From Avidesulfovibrio sp964369685 (GTDB taxonomy: Bacteria > Desulfobacterota > Desulfovibrionia > Desulfovibrionales > Desulfovibrionaceae): a stretch of DNA of 60,499 bases. Below are positions 16,342 to 25,170 of the stretch, piece by piece; the first letter of the stretch is position 1, and each line of letters begins with the position of its first letter. Where the stretch lies: positions 1 through 60,499 of the forward strand of contig CAYJFB010000014.1 in assembly GCA_964369685.1 (NCBI GenBank), given 5' to 3'. Position numbers and translations under genes: made by a program. The notes under the pieces are model-generated. The model was not told the origin of the DNA and ran no database searches. It was given only the letters and a program-made list of their open reading frames with translations.

Positions 16342-19300
16342 GTGTTTTTTATGAATCACTCGGAAACACCGTTTGTTTTGATGTCATGGCATGAGGATTT
16401 TTTTACATCATTACGCAATCATATTTTGGAAAATACCGCAGGCCAAGCGCAACAGGCTGTGGTGATTTTTCCTCATAACCGCCCTAAAGCCTATTTGATT
16501 CATGCCTTTCGAGAATATTGCCAAGAACACGGCAAAGCGTGTCTTTTACCACAAATATACACAATAAACGATTTTGTCAGCCTGCTACGCAACGCTTGGG
16601 ATACTGAGAATACGCCGCAACGCACTGCTTCTTCTTTGGATCTTTCCGCATTGCTGTGGCATTGCGTACAGCACTTGAAGCACGATCAAACGCACGAACA
16701 CAACGGAACTTTTGCCGACATGGATCAAGTGGCGTTCATACCTTGGAGTACCATGTTGGCAAACCTACTTGAAGAATGCCTGACCCAAGGACTCACTCCC
16801 CATGATATCCGTTATGCCGAAGGTGAAGTAACGCCTTTTGCCGCTGATTTATTGAGTGTTTTGGAACAACTTTTCCACGCCTTCCGTTCAGAACTTGAAA
16901 AACGAGCACTGACCACGGCAGGATTAAACCATTTTTGGATTGCCGATTTCTTACAAAACAATCCACATAGCCTCTTACCTCCGACATTGTGCGGCAACCC
17001 TCTGTATTTGGCAGGTTTCCATGTGCTTACAGGCACGGAAGAACGCCTCTTTCAACACCTTTGGAGACAAGGCGCACAAATCTGTTTACACAGCGATCCA
17101 CGCATATTGACCACACCAAAACACGCTCATGACGCCTGTGCATTACACGCCGACTGGTTAAAACGCTGGAACGCACCGTGTGTCATATATGGTTCGGCAA
17201 CAATTCCTGAACCTGTCGTGCCGCAATTTTTTGTGGGCTATGACTTACATTCACAACTGCACGCCGTACAACGTGATCTTGAAAACCTTATTCCACAGAC
17301 AAAAAACACACCCACCATTAAAAACCCTGAACATTCTACATACAACACGCCTTCTGAAACATTAACACCCGCAAATCGCCTTGACACCGCGGCGCATGAG
17401 CAACGCGAAGCGTTGGCATGTGCCGCGGCGACAAAGGGGGGTTCGGGGGGAGGATTATCCTCCCCCCGAAAAAAAACCTTAGAAACAGTGAATGCCGCAA
17501 TTGTTTTGCCACAGTCTGAAGCGTTGTTGCCTGTGTTGCATCATCTACCGACGAAAGCGTGTAACGTGTCTTTGGGGTATCCTTTACACCGTTCTTTATT
17601 TGGGCGTTTATTGGATGCCGTGTTGGCCGTGCGCGATTCGACAACAACAGACGGTGCGTGTTCGTGGAGTGCATTGTTGCATGTGCTTCGCCATCCCTAT
17701 CTCCGAATGTTACATGATCCACAACACAGCAACGTGCGCTTACAAAACGCCTTGCAACGCATGGAGCATGTCTTGCGTAGCGGTTCGCCCAGCGTACACA
17801 TCAACACACTCCTGCAACAAACCTTTGCCCAGCTTGAAGCGTTTTCAGAAAACGCGCCTGTCACCTTGCTATCTACAACATTAGATACCTTGGTCACTCG
17901 TTGGCACGAAATACAAACACTTGCAGACATGGCAAACTGCCTGCAAGCACTCGGTGAACATCTTTTGACATACGGCGGCACAATTTGGGAAAAATTTCCT
18001 CTTGATGCCGAATGTTTATTTCGCGTATTACAACATCTTGTACCCATTTTACGCACCAATGAATTGGCTGATGCGGTCTTACCATGGTCTTTATTACATC
18101 GTTTGTTATCAGACTTGTTTCACAGTGAGCGTGTGCCTTTTGAAGCCAACCCCATTACAGGCATTCAAGTGCTTGGAATGCTTGAAACACGTCTGTTACA
18201 TGTCAAACATGTCTTTATCCTCGACGCGACAGACGATGTGTTGCCCGGTACGGCTGAACGCAGTCCGCTTTTACCCGACAATATGCGTGTCTTGATTGGC
18301 CTTCCCGATCCGCGTTTACGCGAACAAATGATGGCATACACATTTCATCGCCTTTTGGCAGGCGCAGAACATATCCATATCTATTGGCAAGAAGGCAGCG
18401 GCGGAACAGGCCTTTTTGATGGCAGAAAACAACGCAGTCGTTTTGTCGAATTATTGCTTTGGCGTCAGGAACAACGCCTTGGACGCGTCTTCACCGTCGG
18501 CGAAGCCCCCTTGAAGACACCACAGCTTGATTTACGCCCGCCCCTGTTGCAACGAACTCCACTGCAACGCACCCCCCATCTACACGCTTTAATGCAAAAA
18601 AAACTTGTGCGGCCGCTTTCTCCAACATTTCTTGCTGCGTATGTTCGTTGCCCTTTACAATGTTGCTATGAACGATTGCTCAAATTTCAGCCTATGGACG
18701 AAGTCAAAGAAAAAGACGATTTGCCTGCTGTGGGTATTGTGCTTCATGACGTATTACAAGCATTTTACACGCCGTGGCTTGGCAAAACTGTTGAACGCGA
18801 TGCACTCAACGAACACGAATTGTATACACTTTTTCAAAAACATGTTCACGAAAGCGGTTTATTGCGGCGTTTACCGCCTGAAAGTGCAGTGATGTTATGC
18901 GAAGCGGGGCCATGGCGTTTGCAACGCTACTTGGGCAATCACCCCAAAAAAACCTCTATCGTACATCTTGAACAAACCCTGCATCGACAACTGCATTATC
19001 ATGACTATACTTGGAACCTGACGGGCACGGTTGACCGTGTAGATGTGCGCTCGGAAGGCACAGTGATTCTTGACTACAAAAGCGGTAACGTACGGAACAT
19101 TTCTCCAAAAATTTGGGAACATCCTTTTTGGAATACCTTGGCCGAAACGGTCAAAAAGCCTGCAGAATTGATTGCACAACTGCGTATGGCAGAAAATGAT
19201 CTGATGACTCAATGTGCTGAACTTTTACCAAGCTTACAACTGTTGATGTACTGTTATCTTTATGAAAAACCATGTAATGCGGCTTTTGTACGCTTGGCTG

Positions 19301-19488
19301 AAGACGGACAAGAAATACCGCTTTTTACAGACGAAATTGAACATGAACAGCGCGAATACATCCAATGTGTATTAACGAAAAATATCCTTACATATATTTT
19401 ACTGCACATGGAACATACTCCCTACTTTTCCCCTCGTGAAAGCACGTCTTGTAACTTGTGCTCTATGAAAAACTTGTGTATAATCTAA
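16342..19488 (+). CDS. AddB-like PD-(D/E)XK nuclease with Fe-S cysteine cluster
   Basis: A probable nuclease/helicase-like partner of the upstream helicase. The N-terminus resembles alphaproteobacterial-type AddB (VVIFPHNRPKAYLIHAF) and lacks a P-loop, so ATP hydrolysis here is unlikely. The C-terminal 280 residues form a RecB-family nuclease: VRCPLQCCYERL, GIVLHDVLQAFY, TGTVDRVDV, the catalytic VILDYKSG (D911, K913) and QLLMYCYLYEKP. A last cluster CNLCSMKNLC, together with the earlier Cys, matches the AddB iron-sulfur site. The frame begins at GTG 16342; ATG at 16351 is an alternative. A palindromic repeat lies in frame at about residues 365-379. Length is 1048 aa. Confidence 0.85.
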   Translation: MFFMNHSETPFVLMSWHEDFFTSLRNHILENTAGQAQQAVVIFPHNRPKAYLIHAFREYCQEHGKACLLPQIYTINDFVSLLRNAWDTENTPQRTASSLDLSALLWHCVQHLKHDQTHEHNGTFADMDQVAFIPWSTMLANLLEECLTQGLTPHDIRYAEGEVTPFAADLLSVLEQLFHAFRSELEKRALTTAGLNHFWIADFLQNNPHSLLPPTLCGNPLYLAGFHVLTGTEERLFQHLWRQGAQICLHSDPRILTTPKHAHDACALHADWLKRWNAPCVIYGSATIPEPVVPQFFVGYDLHSQLHAVQRDLENLIPQTKNTPTIKNPEHSTYNTPSETLTPANRLDTAAHEQREALACAAATKGGSGGGLSSPRKKTLETVNAAIVLPQSEALLPVLHHLPTKACNVSLGYPLHRSLFGRLLDAVLAVRDSTTTDGACSWSALLHVLRHPYLRMLHDPQHSNVRLQNALQRMEHVLRSGSPSVHINTLLQQTFAQLEAFSENAPVTLLSTTLDTLVTRWHEIQTLADMANCLQALGEHLLTYGGTIWEKFPLDAECLFRVLQHLVPILRTNELADAVLPWSLLHRLLSDLFHSERVPFEANPITGIQVLGMLETRLLHVKHVFILDATDDVLPGTAERSPLLPDNMRVLIGLPDPRLREQMMAYTFHRLLAGAEHIHIYWQEGSGGTGLFDGRKQRSRFVELLLWRQEQRLGRVFTVGEAPLKTPQLDLRPPLLQRTPLQRTPHLHALMQKKLVRPLSPTFLAAYVRCPLQCCYERLLKFQPMDEVKEKDDLPAVGIVLHDVLQAFYTPWLGKTVERDALNEHELYTLFQKHVHESGLLRRLPPESAVMLCEAGPWRLQRYLGNHPKKTSIVHLEQTLHRQLHYHDYTWNLTGTVDRVDVRSEGTVILDYKSGNVRNISPKIWEHPFWNTLAETVKKPAELIAQLRMAENDLMTQCAELLPSLQLLMYCYLYEKPCNAAFVRLAEDGQEIPLFTDEIEHEQREYIQCVLTKNILTYILLHMEHTPYFSPRESTSCNLCSMKNLCII
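17434..17478 (-). repeat. Palindromic dispersed repeat inserted in frame in the AddB-like gene
   Basis: Arms 17442-17455 (TTCGGGGGGAGGAT) and 17457-17470 are perfect complements around one base. On the minus strand it reads T-run, CGGGGGG...CCCCCCG, then AACCCCCCTT. The intergenic sequence at 33400-33438 has the same layout and core. The host gene's frame stays open, adding the low-complexity peptide KGGSGGGLSSPRKK. Confidence 0.7.
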
Positions 19489-19585
19489 AATCTTTTCCCA
19501 GTGTCGGCTTATAAAAAAAGCAAAAATGTCACTGTGGCGTCAGGCTCTTTGAGTTTGGCTATCCAACCCTCTCGGAGGCTTTTAC

Positions 19586-20683
19586 ATGTCGTTTCCCGCA
19601 TTAAAAATAGGGCACTTGTGTGCCAATGTACCCATTATTCAAGGCGGAATGGGTGTCGGTATTTCACTTTCTCGTTTGGCTTCGGCGGTGGCGCGAGAAG
19701 GTGCTGTCGGTGTTATTGCCGGTGCCATGATCGGAATGAAAGAACCCGACGTGGCGAAAAACCCCATTGAAGCCAATGTTCGTGCCATGCGCAGTGAAAT
19801 AGAACAAGCGCGTGCCATGACTGACGGTATTCTCGGTGTCAACATGATGGTTGCATTAACCACTTTTGCCGAACAAGTGCGTGCAGCCATTGAAAGTAAA
19901 GCAGATATTATTTTTTCCGGTGCGGGTTTGCCGCTTGATTTACCAAAAATTTTATTTGATACCTGCGAAAAAAAGAAAGAAGATTTCAAAACACTGTTGG
20001 TGCCTATTGTTTCTTCTGCACGTGCGGCTTCGGTTATTTCTCGAAAATGGCTGCAACGCTTTGACTATTTACCTGATGCTTTTGTTGTTGAGGGGCCTCA
20101 GGCAGGCGGACACCTCGGTTTTGCGGCTGAACAATTGTTTGATCCTGCATACAGCCTTGAAAACCTCGTGCCACAACTTGTTGAAGCCGTTAAAGTGTTT
20201 GAAGACAAAAAAGGTCGCGCTGTACCCATCATTGCGGCAGGCGGTGTATATACGGGTGCCGATATCAAAAAATATCTTGACCTTGGCGCCGCAGGTGTGC
20301 AAATGGCAACACGCTTCGTAGCCACACACGAATGCGACGCCGACGAAAAATTCAAACACGCCTACTTGGACGCCAAAGAAGACGACGTGACGATCATCAA
20401 AAGTCCCGTAGGTATGCCGGGACGCGCACTCAGCAACAGTTTTATTGAAAACATGCGGGCAGGGAATAAAAAACCCTTCAAGTGTCCTTTTAAATGCGTG
20501 AGCACGTGTGAACAAGAAAAAACACCGTATTGTATTGCTCTTGCACTCATTGCAGCAATGAAAGGCAACCTGAACCAAGGTTTCGCTTTCTGTGGCAGCA
20601 ACGTGCATCGCATCAACGAAATTCTTTCTGTCCACGATCTCATACATAGCCTTGAAGCTGAATATGACGCCGCTTCGGCGTGA
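19586..20683 (+). CDS. NAD(P)H-dependent flavin oxidoreductase (nitronate monooxygenase/FabK-like)
   Basis: An FMN-binding TIM-barrel enzyme of the nitronate monooxygenase superfamily; homologues detoxify nitronates or act as enoyl-ACP reductases, and the substrate here is not decided by sequence. Visible motifs are PIIQGGMGVGISLSRLA at the N-terminus, VEGPQAGGHLGF with the conserved flavin-proximal His, and VPIIAAGGVYTGADIKKYL plus GAAGVQMATRFVATHEC binding the FMN phosphate. A C-terminal cysteine-rich segment (FKCPFKCVSTCEQ) is seen in anaerobe members. GGAGG lies 8 bases before the ATG. It ends at a strong terminator and is probably its own transcript. Confidence 0.9.
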   Translation: MSFPALKIGHLCANVPIIQGGMGVGISLSRLASAVAREGAVGVIAGAMIGMKEPDVAKNPIEANVRAMRSEIEQARAMTDGILGVNMMVALTTFAEQVRAAIESKADIIFSGAGLPLDLPKILFDTCEKKKEDFKTLLVPIVSSARAASVISRKWLQRFDYLPDAFVVEGPQAGGHLGFAAEQLFDPAYSLENLVPQLVEAVKVFEDKKGRAVPIIAAGGVYTGADIKKYLDLGAAGVQMATRFVATHECDADEKFKHAYLDAKEDDVTIIKSPVGMPGRALSNSFIENMRAGNKKPFKCPFKCVSTCEQEKTPYCIALALIAAMKGNLNQGFAFCGSNVHRINEILSVHDLIHSLEAEYDAASA

Positions 20684-20706
20684 GTGTTTCTTTCCAAAAA
20701 AATGAT

Positions 20707-20763
20707 AAGGCAAGCTGAGGAGCGGCGAATGTTTCGCTTTCTCTCAGCTTGCCTTTCTTTTTT
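20707..20763 (+). terminator. Rho-independent terminator of the flavin oxidoreductase gene
   Basis: Perfect 13-bp stem AAGGCAAGCTGAG (20707-20719) with 20743-20755, an inner GCGAA/TTCGC hairpin, and a T-rich tail (20754-20764). Confidence 0.85.
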
Positions 20764-20917
20764 GTCAATATGCACTCAGCCAGGCTGACGCGTTCGCTTA
20801 CACAAAAACTTTATAAATAATACAAAGATGTTATAAAAACAAACACCGTGGCTAACCATCCACCCGTCTTTCCATGTCACACATCCATGGTATATATCCC
20901 CTTAGACATACATACTC

Positions 20918-21970
20918 TTAATCTTGCATGGTGCGTTCATGACGGATAGCACTTTTAACGTCTTCAAAGCTCAATTCGCCGAATGGTGTTTCACGCGTCG
21001 GACGCACACGATATGTTGTCTCAACGTGTTGATTGCGTTGACTGGTAATACGCACAGAAACCATTGTATCACTTTGCACAGCTTTCGGTGAAAATGAAGC
21101 GGTGAGTGCCGCAGCAGCCTCAAGCTCTGCAGGATCAATCGTATTCCCTAAAGGACGAGCCAAAACCAACGGCCCCGGGAATCCTTCAACCTTGATAAGC
21201 AGATCCGTCGGACGTGCCAGCCCTTCAAGTCGCGCATTGTCATCGGCATCACGCCCGATACTCAGCCAAAGAGAAGACGCCCAACCTTGGCGTCCCACAT
21301 TTGCCAAAGCAAAATCTTCTGCACGCGCTTCGGGAATCCGTTCAAGCACAGGCCAATAACGCTTGGCATTCTCCTTTTCCGCCAAACGACATCCCCCCGC
21401 AGGAGCAGGAATCTCTTGCAAACCCATGCGCTTGGCAAGAGCCAACTGATCTTTTCGCCCACGCCCAAAAATATTTAACAACCGACTGCGGTCGACAAGC
21501 CCCTCTCTCTCAACCGCAATGGGCTCTAAATGCTGCGCACAAAGCGGACGCAACAAGATGTCTTTCACCTCACCGTCGCGAGAAATGATATGCAAACTGT
21601 CTCGGCGCTGAGACATGGGACGCTGACCCAAAACCTCACCCGAAACAATACAACGCGCACCATAGGCGTGCATAAGCTCCTTAGCTCTGCGCATCATCAA
21701 AATTTTACAGTCCATACACGGATTGAGCACTTTACCAAAACCGTGTACAGGGCGCGTTTGCAACATATCAACAAACTCATCGCCAACATCAATGGCCTCA
21801 ATCTCTAATCCATAGATTGTTTGCCAATGCGCTATTTTTTCAGGTTTACCAAAAAAAGGCGAAACAAAATGCAAACAACGAATTGTTAAACCTTGCTCCA
21901 CAAGCAATCGTGCCGCAAGGATACTGTCTAAACCGCCCGAAAAAAGAGCGACAGCATGTGCCTGATTCAT
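20918..21970 (-). CDS. PP-loop ATPase, tRNA-thiolation type (ThiI/TtuA-like core) with C-terminal RNA-binding-like domain
   Basis: An adenylating enzyme of the PP-loop family. SGGLDS at residues 11-16 is the pyrophosphate loop. Three cysteines, C85 and C88 (CMDC) and C194 (AGGCRL), follow the C-x2-C...C pattern that binds a 4Fe-4S cluster in THUMP-less tRNA thiouridine synthases, so tRNA sulfuration is the likely role (inference). The C-terminal stretch LLIKVEGFPGPLVLARP resembles the NFACT-R/DUF814 RNA-binding domain. I start at the ATG at 21970, which overlaps the upstream stop as TGATG and implies translational coupling; an in-frame start at 21985 is possible. Confidence 0.8.
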   Translation of the reverse strand: MNQAHAVALFSGGLDSILAARLLVEQGLTIRCLHFVSPFFGKPEKIAHWQTIYGLEIEAIDVGDEFVDMLQTRPVHGFGKVLNPCMDCKILMMRRAKELMHAYGARCIVSGEVLGQRPMSQRRDSLHIISRDGEVKDILLRPLCAQHLEPIAVEREGLVDRSRLLNIFGRGRKDQLALAKRMGLQEIPAPAGGCRLAEKENAKRYWPVLERIPEARAEDFALANVGRQGWASSLWLSIGRDADDNARLEGLARPTDLLIKVEGFPGPLVLARPLGNTIDPAELEAAAALTASFSPKAVQSDTMVSVRITSQRNQHVETTYRVRPTRETPFGELSFEDVKSAIRHERTMQD

Positions 21971-22188
21971 CAATTCAACCACCACTCAGCATTTTTTGCG
22001 GGAGTATTGGTTCCATGGTGAACAATCATCACCCCTTCACCCGATTCACTTTGGTAGCAATAGTTTTTGGCCTTTTCAACCGCCACCTCACGATGCACGT
22101 TTTCAAGAATGGCAGAAACGCGTTGAATCCTTTCACCGTCACGACGTACAAAAATGACATCATAAAAAGCACTGCTTTCTACATACAT
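21970..22188 (-). CDS. Small conserved-looking hypothetical protein (72 aa)
   Basis: I do not recognise a family. The ATG at 22188 has AGGAAG six bases upstream. The product is a compact, soluble, mixed-charge protein (VIFVRRDGERIQRVSAILENV, then a Cys/Tyr segment and a C-terminal EWWLN) without a membrane helix or signal peptide. Its stop overlaps the start of the PP-loop gene by one base, so the two are probably made together and may share a tRNA-modification role (inference only). An in-frame ATG at 22251 would add 21 residues but has no ribosome-binding site. Confidence 0.7.
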   Translation of the reverse strand: MYVESSAFYDVIFVRRDGERIQRVSAILENVHREVAVEKAKNYCYQSESGEGVMIVHHGTNTPAKNAEWWLN

Positions 22189-22330
22189 AATCCACTTCCT
22201 TTGACTCCATATCTTTTTCACAGAGTTGAAGTCATTTATTGCTGTATTCATTTTATACTCTCTTACAAGAGAAAAAAAAAGACGGATAACGGCATGATTT
22301 TACATATTCCGTCATCCGCCTATATCTTTT

Positions 22331-23059
22331 TTACTGTGGCGGAATTTGTGCTTCAAGCACTTTGACTCCAAACTCTGCAGCCTCCGGCGGCGGATTATAA
22401 AAAACTAACATAAAAGGCACTTCACCGGCCGGCGGTACATTGGTGTTGTATGTCAACACACCAAGATTATTGGTTAAGGCTTGTTCCAGCTCTTGCTCAC
22501 CAAGCATTTGCAGCTGGAACAACGACACGGCATTCCCCGCAAGTTGTTGTTTTGATGTCACCATTTGTCCATTGGCGTCATATAAGGCGGCTTCGATGCG
22601 AATCATTTCACGCGAATCGGCAAAGCCATTGACCGCCTTGCCTTCAATCACCGTAATAGGACCTATTTTATCATTGTTAACAGGATATTGCCGCACATCG
22701 CTCAGTGTAATTCGACTGCTCAAGTCCGTAACAGGGACAGGGGCGTTCTCTGTGCCCAACATGTTTTTGATGTACGGCGTGTGGAACCAAACATAATAGC
22801 CGCCGCCAAACAAACACAGCATAACAAACAATAACGAAAACAAACCTTTTTTAGACGATTTTTTCGCTTTTTCCGCATGTTGCTCGTTACTGAAACCCAA
22901 TACAATATTATCAAGCGGTTTCTCCGAAGAATCCTGCTTGTCTGCGTCCTGAGGCACAAAGACATGTTTACAGACCGAACAACGCATTTTAGCGTTTGGT
23001 CGAGCCTTATCCTCAGGAAAATTAAATTTGGTTCCGCAGTTGGGACATGCGATAATCAT
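22331..23059 (-). CDS. Zinc-ribbon membrane protein with DUF3426-like C-terminal domain
   Basis: Residues 1-30 are an MJ0042-type zinc ribbon (CPNCGTKFNFPED...CSVCKHVF). A charged linker and a single membrane helix (KKGLFSLLFVMLCLFGGGYYVWF, near residue 85) follow, then an extracytoplasmic domain with the pattern IEGKAVNGFADSREMIRIEAALYDANG typical of DUF3426 proteins. The function of this family is unknown; a single-pass protein linking a cytosolic zinc finger to a periplasmic domain is what the sequence shows. GAGGAG precedes the ATG at 23059. It follows hpt by 91 bp on the same strand. Confidence 0.82.
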   Translation of the reverse strand: MIIACPNCGTKFNFPEDKARPNAKMRCSVCKHVFVPQDADKQDSSEKPLDNIVLGFSNEQHAEKAKKSSKKGLFSLLFVMLCLFGGGYYVWFHTPYIKNMLGTENAPVPVTDLSSRITLSDVRQYPVNNDKIGPITVIEGKAVNGFADSREMIRIEAALYDANGQMVTSKQQLAGNAVSLFQLQMLGEQELEQALTNNLGVLTYNTNVPPAGEVPFMLVFYNPPPEAAEFGVKVLEAQIPPQ

Positions 23060-23150
23060 GGCGCTCCTCGTGCGATAAAACGACAAAAAAACAAAAAAAC
23101 GTATGAATCAATATCATGATTCACCTTTTAAACTCAACCATAACTCATGC

Positions 23151-23702
23151 TTAGGATTCAAGCGCACAGTGTGCCTTCTCATCAAAAAGAACCTCATACA
23201 CAGCAGGAAGGTTCCGATACGCCTGACCATAATCCAATCCATAACCGACAATAAAACCCTTCGGTATAGAAAACGCCACAAAATCAGCTTGGATATTCAC
23301 TTCTCGACGTTCATTTTTATCCACAAAAACCGCCAAACGCAAGCTGTTTGCACCACGCGACGCCAATTGCGGTAACAAAAATTCCATGCTTCGTCCCGTA
23401 TCAATAATGTCTTCAATGAGCAAAACATCTTTTCCTTGAACGGGCAGAGTCATGTCTTTAATAAACGTCACATGTTGGCTGCGCGTGTCATAGCCATAAC
23501 TGCCAACTTGAACAAAATCAATCATGGGATTGCAAGTCAAACGGCGCACAAGGTCAGTGAAAAACATGAACGCGCCTTTTAAAACACAAACCACAACCAA
23601 TGGTTTATCTTTATAAAGAGCGTCAATCTCGGCAGCCAAAACATCCAAACGTTGTTGGATTGTGGCTTCGTCCAAAACAATTTTAAGGCCGATATCCTTC
23701 AT
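23151..23702 (-). CDS. hpt: Hypoxanthine phosphoribosyltransferase
   Basis: Purine salvage: converts hypoxanthine or guanine plus PRPP to the nucleotide in the cytosol. The 183-residue chain is a type I phosphoribosyltransferase. The PRPP-binding signature is VLLIEDIIDTGRSM, the flexible loop contains SYGYDTRS, and VVCVLKGAFMFFTDLVRR is the conserved N-terminal loop. FVGYGLDYGQ-type residues (FIVGYGLDYGQAYRNLP) near the C-terminus mark the base-binding Hpt subgroup. It lies in a minus-strand run after the argA-like gene, 98 bp apart, with a small inverted repeat (8-bp arms at 23710 and 23759) between them. Confidence 0.95.
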   Translation of the reverse strand: MKDIGLKIVLDEATIQQRLDVLAAEIDALYKDKPLVVVCVLKGAFMFFTDLVRRLTCNPMIDFVQVGSYGYDTRSQHVTFIKDMTLPVQGKDVLLIEDIIDTGRSMEFLLPQLASRGANSLRLAVFVDKNERREVNIQADFVAFSIPKGFIVGYGLDYGQAYRNLPAVYEVLFDEKAHCALES

Positions 23703-23800
23703 GAAGTGCCTATGCTTCCTTTTTCGGCGAATGTCTGTTGTCTTTTCTGTGTGCGTTCAAGCATAGACAGTCTCAGACTGCCTGTAAAGAGCTTTTCCTT

Positions 23801-24280
23801 TTACAATGTCCTCATCATAGCTATTTCGTCACAATCAGGAAATTTTGGACAATGAATACAATCTGTCCATACTTTTTGCGGTAATGTTTCTTTACCGACA
23901 AGTTCAAAATTCATACGTTTAAAAAAGGCTTCTTGATAGGTCAACGCAAAAAGCTTGGCAAGGCCAATTTCCTGTGCATCGGCAACGACCGCCTCAACCA
24001 AACGGCGTCCGTGTCCGCGACGCAACAAATCAGGACGCACCGCCAAAGAACACAATTCTGCCAAGTCTTCCCAAACGATAGACAACGCACAACACCCGAC
24101 AACAGTTTCTGCCTGTTCGTCAATTAAACAAAGCACAAAAAAATCACGCACATGATTGTATAAATGACTGAGTGAACGCGCAAGAAGCATTTCTTTTGCC
24201 GCCCAAGAACAAAGCAATTGATGGATTGCTTTCACATCATTCATCCGCGCTCTGCGTACGATACAACGCCGTTCATTCAT
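23801..24280 (-). CDS. Short ArgA-type N-acetyltransferase (GNAT)
   Basis: A GNAT enzyme resembling stand-alone short N-acetylglutamate synthases, which acetylate glutamate as the first step of arginine synthesis. The acetyl-CoA loop is VRPDLLRRGHGRRLVE (near residue 83) and the family C-terminus with KVWTDCIHCPKFPDCDE is present; its clustered cysteines are typical of the short form. Length is 159 aa, without the amino-acid-kinase domain of classical ArgA. Its start overlaps the tlpA-like gene by 4 bp (ATGA), so it is co-translated. Another GNAT substrate is possible, but the C-terminal motif favours ArgA. Confidence 0.82.
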   Translation of the reverse strand: MNERRCIVRRARMNDVKAIHQLLCSWAAKEMLLARSLSHLYNHVRDFFVLCLIDEQAETVVGCCALSIVWEDLAELCSLAVRPDLLRRGHGRRLVEAVVADAQEIGLAKLFALTYQEAFFKRMNFELVGKETLPQKVWTDCIHCPKFPDCDEIAMMRTL

Positions 24281-24777
24281 TCTGCAAGTCCGCCTCGTTC
24301 AATATGTTGAATCAAATCATTGTATGACAACAACCCGGGTGCCGCATAAAGCGTTTCTCCTGTAGGGCTGAGCACAACATTGTAGGGAATGGAAGAAAAA
24401 CGATACAAACGGACAATATCTTCGTCAACTCGATACACAGGATAATTAAATGGCATATTTTTTGCGAACACTTCCAAAGCTTGGGCTTGTTCGTCTACGG
24501 AAAGACCCAAGATAAAAAGCTTCTCTTCTGAATACTCCTTACGAACACGCACGATGTCGGGAATTTCGACTCGACACGGCGGGCACCACGAAGCAAAAAA
24601 ATTTAAAACAATCACTTTACCTTTATTGGCTTCAAGCACATTTTGCACGTCATCAGCTGTGATTTGTGACAAGGGATCATGGGTTGTAGGTTCTGCAGCC
24701 TGTACTATACGCGGATGAAAAGCAAAAAAACCGATCAATAAAGCAATAAAAAACATTAATATAGACTTATAGAACAT
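24277..24777 (-). CDS. TlpA/ResA-like exported thioredoxin-family protein
   Basis: A periplasmic disulfide reductase type protein. Residues 1-24 are a signal peptide or anchor ending near VQAAEP. The thioredoxin fold follows with the redox motif WCPPC (FFASWCPPCRVEIP) and the cis-proline loop SSIPYNVVL. WCPPC is the motif of TlpA/ResA proteins serving cytochrome c maturation or thiol repair, which suits an organism with NrfHA. I start at 24777 because GGAG lies six bases upstream; an upstream in-frame ATG at 24846 adds an implausible leader. Overlaps the next gene by 4 bp. Confidence 0.88.
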   Translation of the reverse strand: MFYKSILMFFIALLIGFFAFHPRIVQAAEPTTHDPLSQITADDVQNVLEANKGKVIVLNFFASWCPPCRVEIPDIVRVRKEYSEEKLFILGLSVDEQAQALEVFAKNMPFNYPVYRVDEDIVRLYRFSSIPYNVVLSPTGETLYAAPGLLSYNDLIQHIERGGLAE

Positions 24778-24879
24778 AGAGTGCTCCTTATCGATCATGT
24801 ATACAGTAAACACCGCGTATGGGAGCCATATAAAAATATACTGCACAAACTGCCATACTCACAACTCGGTGTATAATGT

Positions 24880-24907
24880 AATATATACAGCCAGCGGCGC
24901 TTGTCCA
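24880..24907 (-). promoter_or_regulatory. Possible sigma-70 promoter for the tlpA-argA run
   Basis: On the minus strand TGGACA (24907-24902) and TATATT (24885-24880) are 16 bp apart, about 100 bp upstream of the tlpA-like start. The rest of 24778-25170 (393 bp) holds no open frame or RNA gene that I can recognise, only the hairpin repeat at its distal end. Confidence 0.3.
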
Positions 24908-25104
24908 GTTTTTTTCATCATAAGATTTTTGTAAAGGCTTTTATTGAATGTCTGTCGTTGTATGCTGATTTGTATATAATTTATCAAAAAAACGCTTGAA
25001 ATAGTCTCTAAAAGCTCAAAAAAATATTATCATAAATAATCTGAGAAACAATTATGCTATGAGCACACATTTTTTATGAATCAAAAAAAGATAAAGAAAG
25101 AACA

Positions 25105-25142
25105 TTTTTTTAGGGGTTGAGGCAAGGGCAGTGCCTTGCCTC
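25105..25142. repeat. T-run plus GAGGCAAGG hairpin downstream of gap
   Basis: Perfect 9-bp stem GAGGCAAGG (25119-25127) with 25134-25142, preceded by TTTTTTT-AGGGG. It sits 28 bp after the gap stop codon but has no T-run on the gap strand, so it fits the local repeat family (T-run, G-run, hairpin) better than a standard terminator. Confidence 0.5.
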
Positions 25143-25170
25143 ATAAAAATTATTCAAAAAACAAAGAATA

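Noticed and set aside
20069..20713. Minus-strand frame of 214 codons over the flavin oxidoreductase gene
   Set aside because: Shadow of a well-supported gene; Cys/Phe-rich translation without motifs.
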